The notes: generated by a model from the letters alone, not told the origin. DNA of 64,000 nucleotides from Enterobacter sp. Cy-643 (GCF_011752815.1 NZ_VWWV01000002.1:930001-994000); one strand, 5' to 3'; positions 53,408-62,243 are shown, counted from the first letter of the stretch. Translations and numbers: made by a program.

Positions 53408-54079
53408 TTAAAATGAGCCGTAGCGTTTAATGTCTTCAATTGGCCGTTTAAAATACTCTCGCCTGTCCATGACCGTATTTTCTATATCACTGAGCCCGGG
53501 GCGCTGATGCCCGATGCAGGGATATACGCCGTACCAGTTTCCCTGAGCCATCAGTTTTAACCAGTTGGTATCCAGTCCGGCTTTATTGCGCGCTTCGCCC
53601 TGCTCCATTCGATAAATGGCCCGAGAATAATTGTGCATCAGCGTTCGATAATAAGGCCTGTTCACCAGATAACTGTTTGCCAGAAAAGCGAACTCGACTT
53701 TATAAAAAGCGGAACTCACCTTTTTAATGATGTAATAGCTGGCTGAAAGAAACCCCACATCCCAGTCAGTGCGCGCTAACTCACCCAGAAAAATATTAGC
53801 TCTTTCAATAGATTGGGGATCCTCATCGAACACCATATCATCTTCAAGAATCAGGACGTTGTTCCAGCCATTTATTTGCGCCATGATCAGGACATTCAGG
53901 TGGGACTTTGCACAGCCCAGCGCGCCCTCTTCTTCCTCAATGGCCTGAAAATGGATAATTTTTTCTTCCGGGGCCTGAACCTTCCTTAACTCCGCGATAA
54001 TTTCGGCCTTTCTATCCTGACGTTTCGCCAGATTGATATAGACAATTTTATCAATAAAATCCCAGTTAATTACGCACAT
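53408..54079 (-). CDS. Glycosyltransferase family 25 (LPS type)
   Basis: It encodes 223 residues from ATG 54079; a TTG at 54094 would add five. Family motifs: KIVYINLAKRQDRKAEI, then LGCAKSHLNVL and VLILEDDMVFDED (DxD-like). GT25 enzymes add galactose or similar sugars to LPS core or proteins. It is convergent with the T6SS operon and is a lone gene. The target is unknown. Confidence 0.88.
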   Translation of the reverse strand: MCVINWDFIDKIVYINLAKRQDRKAEIIAELRKVQAPEEKIIHFQAIEEEEGALGCAKSHLNVLIMAQINGWNNVLILEDDMVFDEDPQSIERANIFLGELARTDWDVGFLSASYYIIKKVSSAFYKVEFAFLANSYLVNRPYYRTLMHNYSRAIYRMEQGEARNKAGLDTNWLKLMAQGNWYGVYPCIGHQRPGLSDIENTVMDRREYFKRPIEDIKRYGSF

Positions 54080-54596
54080 ATTCAGCCATTCCAAATAATT
54101 GCCAGCTTGTATTTTATCGCAAACTCGATGGCCTTACGGGCAACAGGTCTATTTTAGGATTATGGCTTTATTTTTCTTTCAAGACACTGTCATTGAATCT
54201 TTCTCGCCGATAGCCCTGCCGGGGGAAGCTTTTATATTCAGATAAAATTCTGCGGTCACTCAGGAGCGCGAGATTATTTTCATCAAGAGCGTACTGAGCC
54301 ATCCGCTACTTTTAACGAAAGGCTGAGGAAATTCCCGAGCGTGGCGGAATGTCGATAGCAAAATACCTGACGGTAAGTCCATAACCCTACGCGGCCTGGC
54401 CATACAACTTCCCCCGTCATCAAAGCGTAGCGGGAATTATTACAATACGTACTTCGTTGTACATACCGTTACACAGCAACGCTCATCATCGGTGAAAGGC
54501 TGGTATATAGTGCAGCGATGCACAGGGATGATTTGTTGTGTTGATAAAAAATAACAAATTTTAAACAAATGGTAGTCATGTAACCTCATATTAATA
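54080..54596. other. Intergenic region upstream of dlt operon
   Basis: About 500 bases between the glycosyltransferase start and dltD. The last 100 bases are AT-rich and should carry the dlt promoter. dltD has no clear ribosome site. A PhoP-box-like motif is listed separately. No gene seen. Confidence 0.5.
54551..54567 (-). promoter_or_regulatory. PhoP-box-like direct repeat before dltD
   Basis: On the minus strand TGTTTA (54567-54562), five bases, TGTTAT (54556-54551). This approximates the PhoP direct repeat G/T-GTTTA with 5-base spacing, 10 of 12 positions. It ends 29 bases before dltD, in inverse orientation. AT-rich DNA yields such matches by chance. Confidence 0.25.
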
Positions 54597-55736
54597 ATGA
54601 AAATCAAGAATACTCTCTGCCTACATATCCTGATGGCGCTGCTTGCCGTTCTGGTCTTATGCGTTCCGGCCCTGGTGACGGGCTTGTTCACGCCGCTAAC
54701 ATTCCAGCCGCTGATTAAAAGCATGGACGGTACAGCGAAAGAGCAATCAGAGAAAATAGCGACAATTTCCCATGCATTACAAGGTAATGCATTATTTTTC
54801 CTCGGCGCTTCTGAGGTGTCGACATCGGAAGATGAACATTACGCTGTATATAATTACTTTAATAAGCAATTACATCAGCCGGTAGTGGCTTACGGGGATA
54901 GTTATGTCGATAACATCACACAATTCCTGCTGCTCTCACGTTTTAAAAACGATATAAATGCCAACAGTAAAATTGTTCTGCTGTTTGCCCCGGACAGTTT
55001 TTATTTTGACACTATTCCTCCGGCTATTTTTGCCGATCATTTCCCGGCCGCTATTTTTAACCCACTGATGGCGGATGAAAAAGCCCGTCCTTTCCTGGTC
55101 AATTACTTACACCATATTGATGAAGAGGACATCAGCCATTTAACCCTGGGCGAAATGAAAATATATGGCTGGCGGCCAAAAGTAATTTGGCAGTCTATTA
55201 ATTATGAGTTTGCTAACTTCTGCACCCTGGTAAAAAACTATTGGCTGGCGTGGCTGCGCATTGCGCCTGAACCTCACCGCCCATGGCCCGCTCCCGCTGA
55301 TAAGTACGCCGCGCCAGACTGGAATGAACAGCTGGCCCATGCCCGCGTATTGAATCAGGTCCGCCAGCAAAGTGCCGCCACCTTGTGGATGGACAAAAGC
55401 GTGTATGAAGACGGAAAAACGGCGGAAGAGTGGTATGAAACGCCGGTGGTAAACCGCCAGATGGAAGCCTTCAAGGCCACCATCGATCTGCTCAAATCTC
55501 GCCATGCCCAGTTCGTGGTGATTGTCGATCCGCTTAACCCGTGGGCGCTGAAAAACACGCAAAAATTCCAGCCCGTTGACCGCCAGGTCAGGGCGTATCT
55601 CGAGCAAAACCAGGTGCGCTATTTCGATATGTACGCCCAGCCTTATCAAAACGGCTGGAACTGGGATCGCCTGCATCCCACCGAGCTGGCGTGGGTTGCT
55701 ATGGACCGCTTTATTGCCGAGAGCTTTACACGATGA
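54597..55736 (+). CDS. dltD: DltD-like protein of D-alanylation operon
   Basis: It encodes 379 residues. One N-terminal membrane helix (about 9-31) anchors an extracytoplasmic SGNH-like domain. The catalytic triad candidates are Ser72 (FLGASEVS), Asp357 and His360 (NWDRLHPTE). DltD takes part in the last D-alanyl transfer step or acts as thioesterase. In this Gram-negative there is no lipoteichoic acid, so the acceptor would be LPS or another envelope glycan. It is the first gene of the operon. Confidence 0.9.
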   Translation: MKIKNTLCLHILMALLAVLVLCVPALVTGLFTPLTFQPLIKSMDGTAKEQSEKIATISHALQGNALFFLGASEVSTSEDEHYAVYNYFNKQLHQPVVAYGDSYVDNITQFLLLSRFKNDINANSKIVLLFAPDSFYFDTIPPAIFADHFPAAIFNPLMADEKARPFLVNYLHHIDEEDISHLTLGEMKIYGWRPKVIWQSINYEFANFCTLVKNYWLAWLRIAPEPHRPWPAPADKYAAPDWNEQLAHARVLNQVRQQSAATLWMDKSVYEDGKTAEEWYETPVVNRQMEAFKATIDLLKSRHAQFVVIVDPLNPWALKNTQKFQPVDRQVRAYLEQNQVRYFDMYAQPYQNGWNWDRLHPTELAWVAMDRFIAESFTR

Positions 55737-55852
55737 AAACTGCCGTTCGCCTGTTTGTGCTTTACCTCTTGCTGGCCATCACGGTGATCGCATGGTCTTC
55801 CGTGGACGACAGCATGAGTATCAAAGTGCATTTTGAATATCAAAAATTCTGA
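55733..55852 (+). CDS. dltX: DltX-like single-pass micropeptide, 39 residues
   Basis: A 39-codon frame starts inside the dltD stop (ATGA overlap) and ends 7 bases before dltB. One membrane helix (about 6-23, VRLFVLYLLLAITVIAW) and a C-terminal FEYQKF. In Gram-positive dlt operons DltX has this size, one helix and an aromatic C-terminal F-x-Y-x-x-F motif that carries D-alanine. Size, position and motif together make the match persuasive. Confidence 0.8.
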   Translation: MKTAVRLFVLYLLLAITVIAWSSVDDSMSIKVHFEYQKF

Positions 55853-55859
55853 AGGATGA

Positions 55860-56981
55860 ATGATGTATAGCTCCGGGGCATTTTTTTTCTTTCTGTTTTC
55901 ATCGGCGCTGCTGTTTGCGCTGGTTAACCGCGTACTGCATTACCGGCTGACCTATTTAACAGCATTCTCCGTGCTGGCGGCGCTGGCATGGGGATATATT
56001 TTCCAGGGCGATTACCTGGTTCCGGTGGCGGTATTCTTTGCGTTTTATCTTCTTGTCACCCTGAAAGAGAAAGGCTGGTTAAAAACCTGGCAAGCGGTCA
56101 CCCTCACGCTGCTCCCGCTATTGCTGGTGAAGCTACACCTGAATAATCACTGGGGCATGATTGGCCTGTCATTTATGACCTTCCGCGCCATTGACGTGCT
56201 GCTTTACCGCAGCAAAAAAGATGGCCAGAACTTTTTGCATTATTTCTGCTATCTGTTTATGCCGTTTATTATTCTCGCCGGCCCGATGTACCGCTGGAGA
56301 ACATGGGTGGGCGATATTAATAAGCCGGTATTCAGGCTGACCCGCGAACAGTTTTTACTGGCCGTGGAGCAAATCGTCACCGGCGTGGTGCAGAAGTTTT
56401 TGTTTGCGATGCTGATCGACAATCTGGTGATTGAGTCCTGGAGCCACCGGCCGTTCACCCTCACCGTCGGCCTGGTGATGTCGATAGCCTACAGCGCCTA
56501 TCTCTATTTTGATTTTGCGGGTTATAGCAACATGGCCATCGGTGCCGGACGGCTGTTTGGCCTGAATATTCCGGCTAACTTCAATATGCCGATTCTGGCC
56601 AAAAACCCGCAGGACTTCTGGCGCCGGTTCCACATCAGCCTGTCTGAGTGGCTGCGCGACGTGGTCTTTATGCCAATTTACATGAATCTGATGAAGCTCG
56701 ATTTCTTCCGTCAAAACAAAACCCTGGCACAGAACGTGGGCATCTTCTGCACGCTGTTTTGCATGGGAGCCTGGAACGGGCTTGAACGACACTACGTCAT
56801 CAGCGGCGCGCTGTTCGGCGCCATTTCCGTTGCCCATAACATGCTGCTTTGGTCAGCCAAACGCAGCCCGGCCTTGAGTAACGGCTTACGCCATCCGGTT
56901 ATCGCGTTTTTTGGACGAATTCTGACGCTGGCTAGCGCCGCGGTCTCCCTCTACATCTTTAGTGGAATGTCACCTCTATGA
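55860..56981 (+). CDS. dltB: DltB-like MBOAT acyltransferase
   Basis: It encodes 373 residues with about ten membrane helices. MBOAT motifs: YLYFDFAGYSNMAIGAGRLFG, PxxFWRRFHISLSEWLRDVVF. The first conserved histidine (RRFHISL) is present, but the usual WHG is WNG here (MGAWNG), so the second, catalytic histidine of the family seems replaced by Asn. DltB moves D-alanine across the membrane from DltC. It overlaps dltA (ATGA). Confidence 0.88.
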   Translation: MMYSSGAFFFFLFSSALLFALVNRVLHYRLTYLTAFSVLAALAWGYIFQGDYLVPVAVFFAFYLLVTLKEKGWLKTWQAVTLTLLPLLLVKLHLNNHWGMIGLSFMTFRAIDVLLYRSKKDGQNFLHYFCYLFMPFIILAGPMYRWRTWVGDINKPVFRLTREQFLLAVEQIVTGVVQKFLFAMLIDNLVIESWSHRPFTLTVGLVMSIAYSAYLYFDFAGYSNMAIGAGRLFGLNIPANFNMPILAKNPQDFWRRFHISLSEWLRDVVFMPIYMNLMKLDFFRQNKTLAQNVGIFCTLFCMGAWNGLERHYVISGALFGAISVAHNMLLWSAKRSPALSNGLRHPVIAFFGRILTLASAAVSLYIFSGMSPL

Positions 56982-58411
56982 ACCTTCATCCAGAGCTTCA
57001 GGCACTGCAGGATTTTCTGCGTGCGGCATTACTCGACCCCGCGCGCCCCAGCCAGTTAGCCATCAGCGGCAGCGATACCGCCCTGACCTGGCAACAGCTT
57101 TCCGTCGCCGCAACCGACTGGGCGCAGCGCTACGCGCAGTGCGAACAGCCCGCCGGCACGCCGGTGGTTTTATACGGGCATCAGCAGGCCGAATTTGCCG
57201 TAGCAATTTACAGCTGCCTGCTGCACAACATCCCGTATATTCCGGTGGACTGCATCTACCCGCAGGAGCGGCTGAAAGAGATCTGCCAGCTAGCCAACGC
57301 CCCTTATTACTACGACGTCGTGGCGAAGCAGTTTGTCGCGACCGGCGAAACCGGCAGCGTGCTGGCCGAGCCCGATCTGGCTTACATCATGTTTACCTCA
57401 GGCAGCACCGGGAAACCGAAAGGCGTGCAGATTGGCCGCGAGAGCCTGTGGCACTTCATGAAGTGGGTACGCGAGGACTTTGCGCTGCCGGAAGTACCGG
57501 TGTTAATGAACCACGCGGTATTCAGCTTCGACCTGTCCCTTATTCCTTTACTGGCAAACCTTGCCACCGGCGGGCACATTGTGCTGAACGCCAAGGAAGA
57601 TATTGCCGCTGAAAACTGGCTCGATCGCCTGAAAACCAACGAAGTTTCGGCCTGGGTTTCCACGCCTTCTTTTGCCTACCAGAAGCTGCTCTCCCCGCAG
57701 TTCAGCGCCGAGTATTTGCCCGCGCTGAGCGTGTTTGTGTTCATTGGTGAAGTGCTGAACAAAGCGCTGGTCAGGCAGCTGCGCCGCCGTTTCCCGCAGG
57801 CCAAGATCCTGAACTCCTATGGCCCAACGGAAGCTACCATCGCCACCACGGTGATTGAAATTACCGACGAGATCCTGCACAGCGAAAATGACGTGCTGCC
57901 GGTGGGCACCATGATGCCGGAATCCCACATGGAGATTACCTCCGAAGGAGAGCTGATTATCTGGGGGAAAAACGTCATGCGCGGTTATCTCGGCCTGCCG
58001 CAGGAAAACGCCGCTAAGTTGCTGCACCGCGAAAGCGAGCAATACCGCGGCTACCGCACCGGCGATCTCGGCTACGAAGACGGGCTGCTGTATTGCCAGG
58101 GCCGTAACGACAGCCAGATCAAGCTGAACGGCTACCGCATTGAAATCAACGAAATTGAAAACCGCCTGCTGGCGATGTCCGGCATTAGCGAAGCCGTGGT
58201 GCTGCCGCTGATGAAGTCCGGCGGCGGCGTGCTGCGCATTGCGGCGTTCTGCGTCACCGGCCTGGCGCCGGAGGCTATCAAAACGTCGCTGGCGAAGGTG
58301 ATCCCGCCTTATATGGTGCCTTCACAAATCATTATTAAAGACGCTTTGCCGCTGAACCCTAACGGCAAAATCGACCGCAAGCTGCTGGATACCCAGGCTC
58401 GCACGAATTAA
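56978..58411 (+). CDS. dltA: D-alanine-carrier protein ligase DltA
   Basis: It encodes 477 residues of the adenylation superfamily: phosphate loop FTSGSTGKPKGV, SYGPTEATIATT, the GYRTGDLGY aspartate and the C-terminal catalytic lysine in NPNGKIDRKLL. It activates D-alanine with ATP and loads it on the DltC phosphopantetheine arm. It is cytosolic. Operon order D-X-B-A-C differs from the Gram-positive X-A-B-C-D. Confidence 0.93.
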   Translation: MNLHPELQALQDFLRAALLDPARPSQLAISGSDTALTWQQLSVAATDWAQRYAQCEQPAGTPVVLYGHQQAEFAVAIYSCLLHNIPYIPVDCIYPQERLKEICQLANAPYYYDVVAKQFVATGETGSVLAEPDLAYIMFTSGSTGKPKGVQIGRESLWHFMKWVREDFALPEVPVLMNHAVFSFDLSLIPLLANLATGGHIVLNAKEDIAAENWLDRLKTNEVSAWVSTPSFAYQKLLSPQFSAEYLPALSVFVFIGEVLNKALVRQLRRRFPQAKILNSYGPTEATIATTVIEITDEILHSENDVLPVGTMMPESHMEITSEGELIIWGKNVMRGYLGLPQENAAKLLHRESEQYRGYRTGDLGYEDGLLYCQGRNDSQIKLNGYRIEINEIENRLLAMSGISEAVVLPLMKSGGGVLRIAAFCVTGLAPEAIKTSLAKVIPPYMVPSQIIIKDALPLNPNGKIDRKLLDTQARTN

Positions 58412-58428
58412 TGACCCAGGAAAATAAG

Positions 58429-58647
58429 ATGGAACAAGAAATTCTCGCCCTGTTTGAAAAAGTGTTATCCCGCAAAGTCGGCTTTAACGATGAGCTGATC
58501 GAGTCCGACATTCTCGACTCTATTCTGGCCGTTGATTTGGTGCTGGAAGTACAGGATGTGTACGGCTGCATGATCCCGCCCACGGAAGTCGCCACCGTGC
58601 TGAAAACCCCGGCGGATCTGGCGCGTTATATTGAAGAGAATCGCTAA
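58429..58647 (+). CDS. dltC: D-alanine carrier protein DltC
   Basis: It encodes 72 residues from ATG 58429 (AGGAAAATAAG precedes it); ATG 58411 overlapping the dltA stop would add six. The acyl-carrier fold is short and helical, with the phosphopantetheine serine in DILDSILAVDLV. It carries D-alanine from DltA to DltB. A hairpin-rich repeat follows. Confidence 0.9.
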   Translation: MEQEILALFEKVLSRKVGFNDELIESDILDSILAVDLVLEVQDVYGCMIPPTEVATVLKTPADLARYIEENR

Positions 58648-58693
58648 TCACGGGTATTAGTGGCCTCGCTCGAACATACGGGAACCGTTCTGC

Positions 58694-58792
58694 CCCTCAC
58701 CCCGGCCCTCTCCCCAGAGGGGAGAGGGGGAAAATCAGTAACACCGTATGTTTTATCCCCTCTCCCTTCCAGGGAGAGGGTTAGGGTGAGGG
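58694..58792. repeat. REP-like double hairpin between convergent genes
   Basis: CCCTCACCC (58694-58702) pairs with GGGTGAGGG (58784-58792). Inside are two GC-rich hairpins: CTCTCCCC-AGA-GGGGAGAG and CCCTCTCCC-TTCCA-GGGAGAGGG. It fills the gap between the stops of dltC and the fimK-like gene and probably ends transcription from both sides. Such elements are dispersed in enterobacterial genomes. Confidence 0.75.
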
Positions 58793-58806
58793 TAAAAAAC
58801 GCTGAT

Positions 58807-60240
58807 TCAGGCTATAGGCTGCACCGTCTCTCTTTTTTTCAGGGCCGCAATCATTTCGCTCAGTTCAAATTTGATCACCGGCTGGGAAATACCGTATCCC
58901 TGAAAGAGATGTACCCCGGATGCCAGCAGCAGCCTTAATTTCTCGCGGCTATCGATACCCTCGGCAACGCAGTAACTTCCCGTTAATTCACAGTAGTACG
59001 CCAGGCTTTTGATCAGCGCCAGCGCGTGGGGTTCATACTGCGCGTCGGCCACGACTTTGCGATCCAGTTTGTAATCGTTAAACCGCACCGCCCGCACCGG
59101 GAAATAAACGCTGCTCTGCGAAAAGCAATCATCAAGCATCACCCGGTAACCCTGATGCTGAAGTTGGGTAATAAAGAACCGGCTCTCCTGATGCTGATTC
59201 AAATTCAGATCTTCTGAGATTTCCAGCACCAGCCTGTCCGTCCAGAATGGATTTATCAGTCGGGCGCTCAACTGTTTAATAATGCCGAACAGACTTTCGC
59301 TGTTTGAAATCGCGGCCGGAATATTGACGGCAAAATAATACTCTCCCTGGTACTGATTAATACCGCCCACCGCCTCTTGCAGCATAAAGGCCGTTAACAG
59401 CCGCCACGTATAGCCGGAGCGGATCTGTGGCAGAAATTCTGCTGGCTGGAGGGTTTGCCCGTTTCGATGCCAGCGGGCCAGGATTTCCAGTCCTTTGAGC
59501 TGCAGCCCACCGTTCACAATAGGCTGGAATACCGGGTAAATATGGCGATTGTGGATGGCATAAACCAGCTCCCTTTCAAACGGTGAAAGGGCAGCCAGGG
59601 TTCCCGCTGATGCCCCTTTTTTCTGCCGTTGGCTCGCCATCGGCGCTTTCTCATGCAGCAGCGGATGAGCCATTTTTTTTAGGCCAGACATGCGCTGTAC
59701 ATAGAGCGTCTTATGGCTGACGCCTCGCCGTTTCGCCTGCTCCTGAATCGTCTGCCCGGCGAGGGAGTCCACCAGCACATCCAGCTCTTTTCGGGTCAAA
59801 CCTTCGGGCCGGATCTGGCTCACCAGCTCCTCTTCAACCGCGTGTTTTTTGAGGCTCACGCAGTTGTCCCAGCCACCCCGCAGCAGCGCGGCCAGGCTGG
59901 CGCTGGGCAGATCGGACGGCGCCACTCGCACGCCGCTAAGATAACCGTCTTTTTTCACTAACTTCTGCAGCGAACGCCAGATCCATGAGGCTGAGCTTCG
60001 GCTCAAAATGAGCATTGATAGCTGCCCATCGTGGCGATCGAGCAGCTGCGCCACCTGCCGCAAGACGACAAGCAGCCAGCAGGGTTGATCGGGCAGATAG
60101 ACCACAAACCGCGCCCCGCTCTCTTCCCGCAATCTTTCTTCCCCTAAGCCTGGGAAAAATACCGCCCGGGTTTGACCTGCGGCTAACAGATTCTCAAGCC
60201 CGCACGCCATCATGTTGCAGGGCGAGAGAATGTAGGTCAC
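58807..60240 (-). CDS. FimK-like HTH-EAL protein after fimH
   Basis: It encodes 477 residues from GTG 60240; a TTG at 60282 overlapping fimH is an alternative. The N-terminal receiver-like part is followed by a LuxR-type HTH (GLTRKELDVLVDSLAGQTIQ, VSHKTLYVQRMSGLKKM), then a C-terminal EAL domain: EIL in place of EAL, VNIP, LEISED, YKLDR, VAEGID and FQGYGIS. The DDFG loop is DDCF. Most residues for cyclic-di-GMP hydrolysis are kept. In Klebsiella fimK sits at the same place and affects type 1 fimbriae. Confidence 0.85.
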   Translation of the reverse strand: MTYILSPCNMMACGLENLLAAGQTRAVFFPGLGEERLREESGARFVVYLPDQPCWLLVVLRQVAQLLDRHDGQLSMLILSRSSASWIWRSLQKLVKKDGYLSGVRVAPSDLPSASLAALLRGGWDNCVSLKKHAVEEELVSQIRPEGLTRKELDVLVDSLAGQTIQEQAKRRGVSHKTLYVQRMSGLKKMAHPLLHEKAPMASQRQKKGASAGTLAALSPFERELVYAIHNRHIYPVFQPIVNGGLQLKGLEILARWHRNGQTLQPAEFLPQIRSGYTWRLLTAFMLQEAVGGINQYQGEYYFAVNIPAAISNSESLFGIIKQLSARLINPFWTDRLVLEISEDLNLNQHQESRFFITQLQHQGYRVMLDDCFSQSSVYFPVRAVRFNDYKLDRKVVADAQYEPHALALIKSLAYYCELTGSYCVAEGIDSREKLRLLLASGVHLFQGYGISQPVIKFELSEMIAALKKRETVQPIA

Positions 60241-60268
60241 GCGCTCGCTTATTTTTCCAGGCGTGCCG

Positions 60269-61174
60269 CTACTGGTAAACAAACGTCACCCCAACGATCG
60301 ACTGCACATTACCCGCCGTAACCTGCCCGGTCGTTCTCGCGTAGGTCGCAGTCAGCCCCAGATTAACGGGGGTCGTCCCTACCGTTCCCAGCGAAACGGT
60401 GTTAGCGCTGCCGGCCGCCAAAGCGGCACCATTTCGCAAAAGCTGAACGCCAATTCCCTGAGCAGGCGAGCTGGCAGAGGTATTGGTGAAAATTGAGCTA
60501 TCGCTGCCCAGCGTGTTGCCAGACAAAAAGTAACCAATTCTCTGGTTTTGCGCGCAGCGCACGGTGACGGGCGCGGGCGCCGTGCCCGGGTAATCAGGCA
60601 GATTCACCGTCACGTTACGGGCGGACACGTCACAGCCCCCGGTGGGCACCACAACATCGTTGTTGGCGTAGATATTCCAGTTGATGATCTGGCGATTCCC
60701 GTTAATGGAATCTTCTTTTTCCAGAATAAGCTGAGCAATCATAGTGTTGGCTTTAACCACTACGCCGCTGGCGGTGCTGATAGGCGTTAAATACAGCACC
60801 GCCTGCCAGCCACGATAATCCCCCCAGGTGTGGTTCACCCAGGCGGTTTCCGTTGTGGTCGGGAAAGGATATTGCACCCCGAAGTAACCTAATGATCCTC
60901 TGAAAGCAGAGAGCACGCCCTGATACGCCGAGCCGGATCGGATCCTTACCGGATCGGTATATTGGGTTGGGGCGTCGTTTTTGCACTGAATCGACTGGGA
61001 AAGATCGACCACTAAGTTTTGCCCTGCCGAAATGGACGGCACAAGATTAACATTGACGTTCACGGTGCCGGAGCCGCTGATGGATGTCCCCAGCGACTGG
61101 CAGGTAAAGGCCTGGCCTGCGGTTGACCATCCCAGCCCGGCCAGAGTGGCCAATAACGCGATGATTTTTTTCAT
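60269..61174 (-). CDS. fimH: Type 1 fimbrial tip adhesin FimH
   Basis: It encodes 301 residues from ATG 61174 (AAGGAGGATGGA). The signal peptide ends GQA and the mature protein starts FTC, as in E. coli. The pilin domain is nearly identical to E. coli FimH (WNIYANNDVVVPTGGCDVSA, YARTTGQVTAGNVQSI). The lectin domain keeps GQNLVVDLS and ND at the pocket, but the pocket loop differs (EKEDSINGNRQ in place of RQTNNYNSDDF) and Tyr48 is Ala. Mannose binding may thus be changed. Confidence 0.95.
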   Translation of the reverse strand: MKKIIALLATLAGLGWSTAGQAFTCQSLGTSISGSGTVNVNVNLVPSISAGQNLVVDLSQSIQCKNDAPTQYTDPVRIRSGSAYQGVLSAFRGSLGYFGVQYPFPTTTETAWVNHTWGDYRGWQAVLYLTPISTASGVVVKANTMIAQLILEKEDSINGNRQIINWNIYANNDVVVPTGGCDVSARNVTVNLPDYPGTAPAPVTVRCAQNQRIGYFLSGNTLGSDSSIFTNTSASSPAQGIGVQLLRNGAALAAGSANTVSLGTVGTTPVNLGLTATYARTTGQVTAGNVQSIVGVTFVYQ

Positions 61175-61190
61175 TCCATCCTCCTTGCGA

Positions 61191-61694
61191 TCAGGACCAG
61201 GTGTAAGTGACATTGATCACCGCCTGAATGGTTCCCTGGGTAGTCCCGCCGTTGACCGTTATCGCTCTGACCTGCAGAGGAAAACTCGTCGCCTGACTGC
61301 CGGCATCCACCGAAACGGTTTTATTGGCACCGTTATTCAGCGTTGCCCCGCCGTTGTCCCGCAGCTGGAGCTGGAGGTTACGCGCCGTGCCCTGGTTGGC
61401 GTAATACCCCGTCGCATCCGCCGTGCCGCTGAACGTCGCGGTCACTTTAGAGGTCCCGACCGGGCAGTTGGTCAAGCTCAGGACAACATCATGCCAGGCA
61501 GATGAAGCACCGGCCTGCACCAGGCTAAAGGTATAGAGATCGCCCAGATCGACCGTCGCCGTGGGAGTCGAAATCGTGCAGGGCTTTGCCACCACTCTGC
61601 CGTTTACGGTAATGGTGACGTCATCCGCCTTTGCCGTGGCAGAGAGCACCAGCAGTACTCCGGCAAGCACCCTCCCGGGTAGAATCCATTTCAT
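61191..61694 (-). CDS. fimG: Type 1 fimbrial minor subunit FimG
   Basis: It encodes 167 residues, aligning end to end with E. coli FimG: DVTITVNGRVVAKPCT, VDLGDLY, SAWHDVVLSLTNCPVGTS, FPLQVRAITVNGGTTQGTI. It is the tip fibrillum subunit next to FimH. It has an AGGCGGAC ribosome site and is followed by fimH after 16 bases. Confidence 0.97.
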   Translation of the reverse strand: MKWILPGRVLAGVLLVLSATAKADDVTITVNGRVVAKPCTISTPTATVDLGDLYTFSLVQAGASSAWHDVVLSLTNCPVGTSKVTATFSGTADATGYYANQGTARNLQLQLRDNGGATLNNGANKTVSVDAGSQATSFPLQVRAITVNGGTTQGTIQAVINVTYTWS

Positions 61695-61706
61695 GTCCGC
61701 CTCCGG

Positions 61707-62234
61707 TTACTGAAATTCAAGTGTGAATATTGCGGTCGCATTTACGTGCCCGGCGGTGACCGGCAGCTGCGTTGCCATCAGGCGCGCATAAAAACCCAAC
61801 ACGTTGGTCTGGCCGGGCACCAGCGTGGTCCACTGAATTGCCGACGATCCCGCGTTGATCGGCATCGGCGTCCGCGCGCTGTTCAGGATTTGTATCCCCA
61901 TGCCTGCCGCCGCCGCCGCGCCGCTATCCAGCTTTAATAAACTGGTGTTGACGCTATCCGCCACGCCGGTAAAGCCCACTTTCACCGCGGTAGCCAGGCC
62001 GCCACACGGGGAAAGCACGATGCGAAAAGGCACCAGCGCGGTGGTCGCGCCCACCGCAGAAAACTGTTTGGCCGGGTTATTCATCAAATCGACGGTGAAA
62101 TCTTTCGACTCCGCCGCAACCGCGCAGGCGTTGTCCCGAACATTGCCACTAATCGTAATGGTGCTGTCTGCCGCATCCGCAGCGGCGGCGAACAGTGACA
62201 GGGCGATGCCGACGATATAAAGAGATTTAGTCAT
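61707..62234 (-). CDS. fimF: Type 1 fimbrial minor subunit FimF
   Basis: It encodes 175 residues, matching E. coli Fim[67 protein letters not shown]. It links FimG to the rod. It has an AAGGAATAAGC ribosome site and follows fimD by 9 bases. Confidence 0.97.
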   Translation of the reverse strand: MTKSLYIVGIALSLFAAAADAADSTITISGNVRDNACAVAAESKDFTVDLMNNPAKQFSAVGATTALVPFRIVLSPCGGLATAVKVGFTGVADSVNTSLLKLDSGAAAAAGMGIQILNSARTPMPINAGSSAIQWTTLVPGQTNVLGFYARLMATQLPVTAGHVNATAIFTLEFQ

Positions 62235-62243
62235 GCTTATTCC

